Positions 6,702 to 12,722 of a DNA stretch of 64,000 bases are shown piece after piece. Source of the DNA: Eubacteriales bacterium (lineage in GTDB: Bacteria > Bacillota > Clostridia > Saccharofermentanales > DTU023); assembly GCA_030537525.1 (NCBI GenBank), contig JAUNVU010000005.1:1-64000 (forward strand). The letters run 5' to 3'. The notes under the pieces are model-generated. The model had not been told where the DNA came from. It made no database searches and saw only the letters and a program-made list of their open reading frames with translations. Made by a program: the position numbers and the translations under genes. Numbering within the stretch: position 1 is the first letter of the stretch; each line of letters opens with the position of its first letter.

Positions 6702-7230
6702 TGGCAATTATGAAATTCTCTTCTCCCAAGAGTCAATTAGTTTCAGAGTCAGTGAATTAGCTGCAGAAATCACTAGAGACTACGCCAAGCGCGACCTGGT
6801 TTTAGTGGCCATGCTCAAGGGCTCCATCTACTTTATGGCAGATCTCACCAGAGAAATCGACTTGCCCTTCGCCTTCGACCTGATCGGCATTTCTTCACTT
6901 GGCCGTGCTAGTCAAGAAACGGGCATTGTGCGAGTGACCAAGGATCTTGGGCTCGACGTCACGGACAAGGACGTCTTAATTGTTGAAGAAATCGTGCGCT
7001 CGGGCCTGACGACTAATTACCTCGTCCAATATTTGGAAAAACGAGCGCCCCGCAGCATCGAGCTCGTCACCCTGCTCCATAGTCCAGAAGAGCAGCTCAT
7101 TGACTTGCCACTGAAATACACAGGCTTCGAAATCGGCTATGAACGGGTGGTCGGCTACGGTATGGACTACAGAGAGCAGGATAGGGCACTGCCCTTCATC
7201 GCCAAGCTAGATGAATCGCGCTACCTCTAA
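6694..7230 (+). CDS. hpt: Hypoxanthine phosphoribosyltransferase-like protein with altered PRPP loop
   Basis: A 178-residue type I phosphoribosyltransferase with the HPRT layout: LKGSIYF (41-47), the flexible loop SSLGRASQ (67-74), the PRPP motif VLIVEEIVRSGLT (94-106) and the C-terminal VVGYGMDYRE (152-161). In active HPRTs the PRPP motif reads VEDI(I/V)DTG; the Asp that acts as general base is R102 here, and the Asp-Lys pair that holds the purine is H129-S130. The fold is sure; HPRT activity is doubtful. Start chosen at 6694 because the HPRT fold begins there and the codon overlaps the upstream gene. Further upstream codons are open but lie inside that gene. Confidence 0.85.
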   Translation: MIDGNYEILFSQESISFRVSELAAEITRDYAKRDLVLVAMLKGSIYFMADLTREIDLPFAFDLIGISSLGRASQETGIVRVTKDLGLDVTDKDVLIVEEIVRSGLTTNYLVQYLEKRAPRSIELVTLLHSPEEQLIDLPLKYTGFEIGYERVVGYGMDYREQDRALPFIAKLDESRYL

Positions 7231-7232
7231 GC

Positions 7233-7350
7233 TAACAGAAATCTGTTATATACTGAATAGTCCAATTTTTTATAAATTCTTCTAAAGATCTGCACAAAAA
7301 TAAAAAGCTCAATTTGTTCAGATTATAGTTAGTTCTAATTATTACTAAAA
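7233..7350 (+). other. AT-rich spacer between the HPRT-like gene and the large RNA
   Basis: About 120 AT-rich bases without a credible gene. A small hairpin TAACAG-AAAT-CTGTTA (7233-7248) follows the HPRT-like stop, but no T run comes directly after it, so it is at best a weak terminator. Confidence 0.5.
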
Positions 7351-7354
7351 ATGC

Positions 7355-7383
7355 TTGACTATGCACGATTGAAAATTTAAAGT
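7355..7383 (+). promoter_or_regulatory. Promoter of the large structured RNA
   Basis: TTGACT (7355-7360), a 17-base spacer and TAAAGT (7378-7383). The predicted start near 7390 is just before the 5' strand of the closing helix of the RNA, which supports the assignment. Confidence 0.65.
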
Positions 7384-7389
7384 ATAGAC

Positions 7390-8036
7390 AAGCTCCGGGG
7401 AAAGCAATACCCGATAAGCTAATGCACCACGAGAAATCGTGAGAGGCAGCGAAGCTTGACATAAGAATCAGTGATCAACAGAACTAGGGAGTGAGCAAAT
7501 CACCCCGTGGATGAGACAGGCATACCACATGGTTCTAGTGACCAAATCTGGATTAATAGTGAAAGTTCAAGAAAATTTGAATGACAAGGCCAAAAGCCGT
7601 AAGCGAGGTAAGCAAGCAAAATTATAGGTGGTAAGTTCTCCTAACTTAATCACAAAGTACAGCATGTTACCACCAGACGTTTCCCAAATTGTATTTCGAT
7701 TATATATATAGCAAACCTCAAAACGCACTAGGCAGAGATTTCAAAATCAGACGTCAGATGAGTAATGATCGTAAAAATCACGGGATTTGGAAGCTGAAGA
7801 AAGAAGAGCTAAGTTGCAGGTCCACTACATGAACTACGCCACATAGACGGTTTGAGGAAAACGCGAACGAGCAATCGAACGAAGGTGTCCCCAGTAAAAC
7901 GTTAGATGGAAACCGAGAAAATTATTACAGGTTGTAAGTTCGTCTAGAGGATGAAAAAACTCAAAAAGAGTGCAACAGCAGAATGTAAACTTCGCCGGAG
8001 CAAGAAGACCCTCGAGTAATCGAGGGTCTTCTATTT
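7390..8036 (+). ncRNA. Large ornate structured non-coding RNA, about 645 nt (ROOL-like or OLE-like candidate)
   Basis: About 645 bases without a credible ORF, bounded by a promoter and a perfect terminator. The ends pair: GCTCCGG (7392-7398) with CCGGAGC (7995-8001). Next to this AAGTT (7936-7940) pairs with AACTT (7988-7992). Further helices: AAGCT 7416-7420 with AGCTT 7453-7457, enclosing CACGA-GAAA-TCGTG (7428-7441); GGG-A-GTGA/TCACCCC around GCAAA (7487-7506); GTGG/CCAC (7507-7528); TGGT/ACCA (7530-7544); TTCAA/TTGAA (7566-7581); GGTGGTAA/TTACCACC (7627-7674), a perfect 8-bp arm; CGA-GCAA-TCG near 7868; ACTC/GAGT (7959-7971). Loops are A-rich with GNRA types, as in large bacterial RNAs. 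Size, closing helix and a Clostridia host fit ROOL RNA; OLE RNA is similar in length but is normally beside its membrane-partner gene, which is absent. I cannot assign the class by eye. Two minus-strand ORFs here (7232-7462 and 7834-8046) look like chance. Confidence 0.8.
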
Positions 8037-8040
8037 GTTT
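8003..8040 (+). terminator. Terminator of the large RNA
   Basis: AGAAGACCCTCGA (8003-8015) pairs perfectly over 13 bp with TCGAGGGTCTTCT (8020-8032) around a GTAA loop, followed by ATTTGTTT. Confidence 0.9.
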
Positions 8041-8051
8041 AGCCATTTAAT

Positions 8052-9251
8052 TTATTCATCTAATTCGAAAAACTCGAGCAACTGATCCGGACCAGTTTCT
8101 AGCTGTCCTTGTATGAAGTTCTTCTGGCCGCCAGCCTTCACCGTAAATTCTTCTCTTAAACTTGCAAGCAAGTCCCTCAAGTCGTAATCCAGAGAACTAT
8201 CTGGACTACGCAATGCAACTATATTTAGTCTTTCACCATTAACCTGATACAAGAAGACGAAGCGCGGGAAGTCTACCGCCAACTCCTTGGCAAATTCCTT
8301 CTGCTCAGCGGCATTTAGATCACTAGTTTCTAATAGTAAGTAATCTTGCTTGCAGTCCTCAGCTGCTGTTCTGAGCGCAGCAAATTTTTGCTGACGAAGC
8401 TTCCTTTCGAGGGCATACTTCTCCTCGATCAGCTCTGCAATGCGGTTGCTGAGCTGCTCTTTAGATGTTGAGAGCAAGCCGACTAAATCATCGATGATCG
8501 CGCTTTCAGCTTGCGCCATTTTTAGGCTGCGTTCCCCACAGCAAGCATAGATTCTCGTTCCGCCGCGATGTCTTTCGAAGCGACGAATGCGAATCTCGCC
8601 AATCTCTCCAGTATTCTTTAACTGAGTTCCGCAGCAGGCACAGAGATCATAGCCTGGCACCTGTATTAGACGAAGCTCTTCGCCTACTTCCTTCTTCGCG
8701 CGATAATCTAGGCTCACTGCTTCTTCTGGCGTCGGATAGAGGGCCTCAATTTGAATATTTTTCCATACCGCAAGATTAGCCAGACGCTCAATTTCTGCAA
8801 TTTCTTCAGCGCTCAGCTCACCGTTGAAGTCAATGACCATATAATCTTCACTGATGTGGAAGCCGACATTGTCGTATCCATGACGCTCATGGCAGATGCC
8901 TGAGATCAGGTGCTCGCCTGAGTGCTGCTGCATATGGTCGAAGCGACGTTCCCAGTCAATGCTTAGCCTGACCTCGGCACCGACGGGAAAGTCATATTCG
9001 TTCTCACCTGCTTCAATCAGGTGGAGGATAGTCCCGGCACGCTTCTGGCAGTCAACAATGGCATACTGTCTATCTCCAAGAAATAATGTCCCTCTATCCG
9101 CAGGCTGACCGCCACCTTCTGGGTACACGCAAGTATCCTCGAGAATGACGGCCCTTAATTTCGGCGTATAGGGAAATGAGCCCACAATAGTTGTCACAAG
9201 TTCCCGACAGTAGGGGTCCGTATAGATAGTATGTTGAAACAATGTCCTCAT
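8052..9251 (-). CDS. Alanyl-tRNA editing protein, AlaX type with DHHA1 domain
   Basis: A 399-residue free-standing editing protein that removes mischarged amino acids from tRNA-Ala. The N-terminal barrel has YPEGGGQPADRGTL (43-56), the editing site has HSGEH (H110/H114) and the second metal motif is CACCGTQ followed by TGEIG (204-217). AlaRS and AlaX normally have CxxxH there; here the His is Q210. A coiled coil and a DHHA1-type C-terminal domain follow (about 240-399), the long AlaX arrangement. It lies one base after the CPBP gene and is last in the ireB-to-AlaX series, where other Bacillota carry alaS at the front of the cluster. Confidence 0.88.
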   Translation of the reverse strand: MRTLFQHTIYTDPYCRELVTTIVGSFPYTPKLRAVILEDTCVYPEGGGQPADRGTLFLGDRQYAIVDCQKRAGTILHLIEAGENEYDFPVGAEVRLSIDWERRFDHMQQHSGEHLISGICHERHGYDNVGFHISEDYMVIDFNGELSAEEIAEIERLANLAVWKNIQIEALYPTPEEAVSLDYRAKKEVGEELRLIQVPGYDLCACCGTQLKNTGEIGEIRIRRFERHRGGTRIYACCGERSLKMAQAESAIIDDLVGLLSTSKEQLSNRIAELIEEKYALERKLRQQKFAALRTAAEDCKQDYLLLETSDLNAAEQKEFAKELAVDFPRFVFLYQVNGERLNIVALRSPDSSLDYDLRDLLASLREEFTVKAGGQKNFIQGQLETGPDQLLEFFELDE

Positions 9252-9252
9252 T

Positions 9253-10203
9253 TTAGGCTACTTGTCTGCTCCGAGACCGCTTATAAGCGGCATAAATAAG
9301 ATAGACAATCGAAATAACGTAGCTGACAATCATGATTGTTCCATAAGTCACCGCGCCACTTCCGTCGACCTTGTCCGCCTCCAGAATTGACGGCAAGAAG
9401 CCACCAAAGAAGTTAAACCAGCAGTGGAGGATGATTGGCACCTTCAGACTACCAGTCAGATAATAGGCAAAAGAGAGGATCAGTCCTGGAATTAAAACGT
9501 AGCTACTCTGGATGAAATTACCGTGGAAAAGAGCGAAGACCAGTCCTGTCAGGATGGCTGCGTAGGGCTTCTTCATGGCGAGCATGAACTCGCCCATCAT
9601 AACTCCTCTGAAAAGGAGTTCTTCACAGATGGGCACAAGTATCACCACAGAGAGCAAGTTCAACAGAGGGCTGACATTACCTGGAATGATGAGATTAATT
9701 AGTCGCTCATACTCATCAAATTTCGTCTGGATATAGGGGACCTGAGTACCCATGAGGGTCAAGACGGTAATTAATAAATTAACTCCGAGAATACCAATAG
9801 TCGTTGCCGCTATAGAGCTCAGCAAGGAACGTCTCTCAATGGGGCCTTGCAGCAAGCTTCCTGGATAGCGCACCGACCGCTTCTTAATGAAAAAATAAAA
9901 AATTGGAATGATCAAAGCAGCCATGATGAAGGTGGAATAGACATTGATATTACCATCAAGAAGCAGCAGCTTCAGCTGCACCTTAACATCCTCACCCTCT
10001 AAACCAAGCAGCTGTTTGCTATGCACAGCAAATATATAGGCTACAGCACTAAACGCTTGAATTAAAACATAGATCAAGCCAAAGAGCAGCGGGATGAAGA
10101 ACGTCCTAGCTCTGAACTTCAACTGCGGCTCCTGGACCTCTGAGCTGATCTCTGGGCCCGTAACTTCCATCTTATTTAAGTCGAAACTTCTGTTTTCTTC
10201 CAT
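9253..10203 (-). CDS. CPBP family intramembrane metalloprotease
   Basis: A 316-residue integral membrane protein of the CPBP (CAAX protease/bacteriocin-processing) family. The three motifs are present: EELLFRG (194-200), FALFHGN with H227 and HCWFNF with H260 and N264, forming the glutamate-protease active site inside the membrane. About seven to eight membrane segments follow a soluble 30-residue N-terminus. Such proteins act in bacteriocin immunity, signal processing or membrane-protein cleavage, and the substrate here is unknown. Translation from ATG 10203, which is preceded by AGGAG, is in series with the DUF2156 gene nine bases upstream. Confidence 0.87.
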   Translation of the reverse strand: MEENRSFDLNKMEVTGPEISSEVQEPQLKFRARTFFIPLLFGLIYVLIQAFSAVAYIFAVHSKQLLGLEGEDVKVQLKLLLLDGNINVYSTFIMAALIIPIFYFFIKKRSVRYPGSLLQGPIERRSLLSSIAATTIGILGVNLLITVLTLMGTQVPYIQTKFDEYERLINLIIPGNVSPLLNLLSVVILVPICEELLFRGVMMGEFMLAMKKPYAAILTGLVFALFHGNFIQSSYVLIPGLILSFAYYLTGSLKVPIILHCWFNFFGGFLPSILEADKVDGSGAVTYGTIMIVSYVISIVYLIYAAYKRSRSRQVA

Positions 10204-10212
10204 TTTAAACTC

Positions 10213-11154
10213 CTATTTACAAGAATCTTTCATAAAATAAGCTCGAAACTTGCGCAGCATTTTCTGCGGATGATAGGACTGCTTAGCAATCCTCAGCCCC
10301 TCGATACCCATATCCTCTTCCCGATTGACTTCAAGCACAGTGGGAAAGATCTCTCGCATACAATAGCGATTGATCAAGGGATAGAGGTTGGCAAAATCTG
10401 GATTGGCCTTCTCGAAGTGAATTACTGCCCGATCCTCAAATTCTGAACCAATGGCAAAAGCCTGGACTCGTCCACCCAGCCTGATCACGCCACCCTTAAC
10501 AGCCAATTCCTCCATATGTTCCAAGAGATACTTAATTGGCAAATAGTCCGAGCGCCGCAAATTATTTACATCTGCACTCTTCTCATCCGCCCATTCCTCA
10601 ACAACCGTGAGAATATCAGCGCGCATCGGAGCCGCCAAAGGTAGAAACTCTACATCGGGGAAGTCTCTAATAAAAGAATTGATATGATTCCTCTTCGCCC
10701 TGAAACGCCTGCCCTTGAGTTCTCTAAGATTCTTCGCTGAGTAAACGTAATCACTGTAATCGTCATTATAATCCCACTCAATGAAGTAGCCACAGCGCTC
10801 TGCCGCCTCCTCGTAAACTGGCTTGTATAGCTCGTCTACGAACATGGAGCAGAAACAGCAGAAGCCAGATTCTTTAAATATCTCAGCTAAGGTTCCCAGT
10901 TGACTGGCCAGAGACTCGGCATCCAAGTTGCCAAGTGGCAGGCAAAAATGCGGTCGCGAGAATACGCCTCCGTCAGAAATAGCCGTCAAGAGTCTGCCGT
11001 CATCATAATAGTGATAATTATAGCCTGGGTTCCAAGCCAAACGGCTGTTGGGAGAGGCATCGGCGAGCTCAGTCAGAGACTGCTGAAAGCGCTCCCTATA
11101 GAGCTCTAGCATATCGATATTCAGTGCCGGTAAATCAGTGTATCTCATCTTCAT
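10213..11154 (-). CDS. DUF2156 (LPG synthase C-terminal-like) protein
   Basis: A 313-residue cytoplasmic protein resembling the DUF2156 domain, the acyltransferase-like (GNAT-fold) half of lysyl-phosphatidylglycerol synthases, but without their membrane part. Recognisable parts are the RRFRAKRNHINSF(I) segment about the middle and the C-terminal EDMGIEGLRIAKQSYHPQKM(L). The start at 11154 (MKMRYTDLP) is preferred over an upstream ATG at 11208 that lies inside the DUF1292 gene. It overlaps that gene by 20 bases. The substrate is unknown; transfer of an aminoacyl group from tRNA is a possibility from the family, and an AlaX editing gene is two genes downstream. Confidence 0.75.
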   Translation of the reverse strand: MKMRYTDLPALNIDMLELYRERFQQSLTELADASPNSRLAWNPGYNYHYYDDGRLLTAISDGGVFSRPHFCLPLGNLDAESLASQLGTLAEIFKESGFCCFCSMFVDELYKPVYEEAAERCGYFIEWDYNDDYSDYVYSAKNLRELKGRRFRAKRNHINSFIRDFPDVEFLPLAAPMRADILTVVEEWADEKSADVNNLRRSDYLPIKYLLEHMEELAVKGGVIRLGGRVQAFAIGSEFEDRAVIHFEKANPDFANLYPLINRYCMREIFPTVLEVNREEDMGIEGLRIAKQSYHPQKMLRKFRAYFMKDSCK

Positions 11155-11455
11155 ATTGACTGGAAAAACGCTCAAAAAAGATCTCGAAAACCATCTCGAG
11201 CTCTTCACGGCTGCGAATCGAGGTAAAGTAGCGATCGCCCTCTTGATCCCTGTAAACGCGCATCAGGACGATCTCGGCACCCTGCTTAGATCTCTGCTCA
11301 GCTTGATAATTATAAAAAACTACATACTCGCGGTCTCGAAATTCGAAGCTGTCGACCATCGAGACATAGTATTCGCGGCCCGAGTGTTCATCCACTAGGA
11401 CCGCGAGAGTTTCATCTGAGCTGGCAAAACCTAGCTTATCTGCGCCGAAAAGCAT
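11135..11455 (-). CDS. DUF1292 protein
   Basis: A 106-residue acidic DUF1292 protein. The family core is visible in the strands LVDEHSGREYYVSMVDSFEF and REYVVFYNYQ. In other Bacillota a DUF1292 gene follows ireB and ruvX, as here. This copy comes five bases after a second DUF1292 gene, so the gene appears duplicated and diverged. No molecular function is established. Confidence 0.8.
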   Translation of the reverse strand: MLFGADKLGFASSDETLAVLVDEHSGREYYVSMVDSFEFRDREYVVFYNYQAEQRSKQGAEIVLMRVYRDQEGDRYFTSIRSREELEMVFEIFFERFSSQYEDEIH

Positions 11456-11460
11456 AGATT

Positions 11461-11865
11461 TTACTCTTTATCCTGGCAGCAGCCATCTGCCTCATCGCTG
11501 CAGCAGCAATCATCTTCCTCTGCAGCATCTAAAAGCGCTTCATAGAATTCATAAACCGCTGGCTCTTCAGCTTCTTCGAGGGTGTCAAGATAGCTCTCTT
11601 CGTCTTCTACAGTCTCTCTGACTATGAAGTAGCCGAAGGGCTCCTCGCGACTCATCAATACTAGATAGTCATGATCCTGGTATTCGAAGTCGTCGACAAC
11701 AAAAAACTCTAATTTCTCACCGTCTTCTGACTCGATCTCCAGCATTTCAGAATCAGCAAAGAGTTCTTCTAGCTCTTCCTGGCTCATGACTTCTTCACAT
11801 TCACAATTGTCTGCACAGCCGCAATCCTCGTCGGCTGGAGCGTAAAACTTATCAATATAGAACAT
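11461..11865 (-). CDS. DUF1292 protein with cysteine clusters at both ends
   Basis: A 134-residue, strongly acidic DUF1292 protein. The core (about 30-80) has LEFFVVDDFEYQDHDYLVLM. Unusual features are a cysteine cluster near the N-terminus (CGCADNCEC, residues about 15-23) and another at the C-terminus (DCCCSDEADGCC), giving roughly nine cysteines in a protein family that does not need any. A metal-binding or redox role is an inference. GAGGAAT-like Shine-Dalgarno lies before the ATG. Part of the ireB-ruvX series. Confidence 0.8.
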   Translation of the reverse strand: MFYIDKFYAPADEDCGCADNCECEEVMSQEELEELFADSEMLEIESEDGEKLEFFVVDDFEYQDHDYLVLMSREEPFGYFIVRETVEDEESYLDTLEEAEEPAVYEFYEALLDAAEEDDCCCSDEADGCCQDKE

Positions 11866-11882
11866 GTCAATTCCTCACTTTC

Positions 11883-12341
11883 TTAGTGGTCAACTCTATC
11901 AGCGATTATAGCACAGCGCCTGAGATAATCTGTGAGCAAAATAGCTGCCGCACGCCCATCTACCTCATTCTTGCGCTTCTGTATATTAACCCCTTTCTCG
12001 AAGGTCTTAAGTGCTAGAGTTGTAGTATAGCGTTCATCAAAATATTCAAGCGGCAGTTTAGTTGCCGCTGCTAGGGCCGCGCCGAAGCGATGCACTTCGT
12101 CTAGCCACTCATGTGGCCGACCATCTGTGCGTAAAGGTTCGCCCAAGACGATGAGTGTAACCTCTTCGGCCTCACATATTTTAAGCAAATCTGAAATTAA
12201 TTCTACCGCCTCGGGATCCTTAGCGAGCCTTCTTGGTAGGAAGCCCTTCGGACTTGCGATAATCCTGTCGGGATCACTGATCGCCAGTCCAACCTTTCTC
12301 TTCCCGTAGTCAATGGCGAGTATTCTGCCGCTAGCTGCCAT
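11883..12341 (-). CDS. ruvX: Holliday junction resolvase-like RuvX/YqgF
   Basis: A 152-residue RuvX/YqgF protein with RNase H-like fold. The N-terminal ILAIDYGKRKVGLAISDP carries the first catalytic Asp, LIVLGEP the central Glu and the ending segment KRKNEVDGRAAAILLTDYL the last Asp (motif VD..AA..L). The family is credited with resolving junctions and with 16S rRNA 5' processing. It starts directly after the ireB stop codon, in the ireB-ruvX order typical of Bacillota. Confidence 0.95.
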   Translation of the reverse strand: MAASGRILAIDYGKRKVGLAISDPDRIIASPKGFLPRRLAKDPEAVELISDLLKICEAEEVTLIVLGEPLRTDGRPHEWLDEVHRFGAALAAATKLPLEYFDERYTTTLALKTFEKGVNIQKRKNEVDGRAAAILLTDYLRRCAIIADRVDH

Positions 12342-12593
12342 CTATAATCTGGCAATATAATCGCGAATGATCACTTCTAGGAGATCATCGCGCTCCATGC
12401 GGCGAATCGTCGCTCTGGCACCTTCGAAATTTGTAATATACGTTGGATCTCCAGAGAGAAAGTAGCCTACCAATTGAGTTGAAGGCTCATAGCCCTTCTC
12501 CTCCAGGGCGTCTAGCACCTGACGCATAATCTTCTTGGCTTCGGCATTGCGATCTAAACCCATGACGAATCTGGTTGTCTCACCTGAGCTCAT
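12342..12593 (-). CDS. ireB: IreB family regulatory phosphoprotein
   Basis: An 83-residue IreB (DUF965) protein with the family pattern VMGLDRNAEAKKIMRQVLDALEEKGYEP and VGYFLSGDPTYITNFEGAR. In enterococci IreB is a target of the IreK Ser/Thr kinase and affects cephalosporin resistance and envelope stress. The N-terminus holds TT and ST pairs that could be phosphorylated. GGAGG lies before the ATG. First gene of the minus-strand series ending at AlaX. Confidence 0.93.
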   Translation of the reverse strand: MSSGETTRFVMGLDRNAEAKKIMRQVLDALEEKGYEPSTQLVGYFLSGDPTYITNFEGARATIRRMERDDLLEVIIRDYIARL

Positions 12594-12722
12594 AATGCAA
12601 CCTCCTCTTATTAAATCTCATCTATTTTAACACAGGGCACGGCAACTGGGCTCTCACCGACCTCAAGATGTTATTATATAGCGAGAAAAGAAGCCCAGTT
12701 GAGCAAGCGTCAAGGAGAGCAA

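Noticed and set aside
7390-8036. Firm assignment of the large RNA as OLE
   Set aside because: Length fits, but the gene for the OLE-associated membrane protein and its usual neighbours are not here, and I cannot score a covariance model.
7232-8046. Two minus-strand ORFs (7232-7462, 76 codons; 7834-8046, 70 codons)
   Set aside because: They have no family resemblance, no good Shine-Dalgarno, and lie on the opposite strand of the large structured RNA; the second would run out of the RNA terminator.
12699-12722. TTG start of rnr
   Set aside because: The AAGGAG site is inside this stretch and is correctly spaced for the ATG at 12723.
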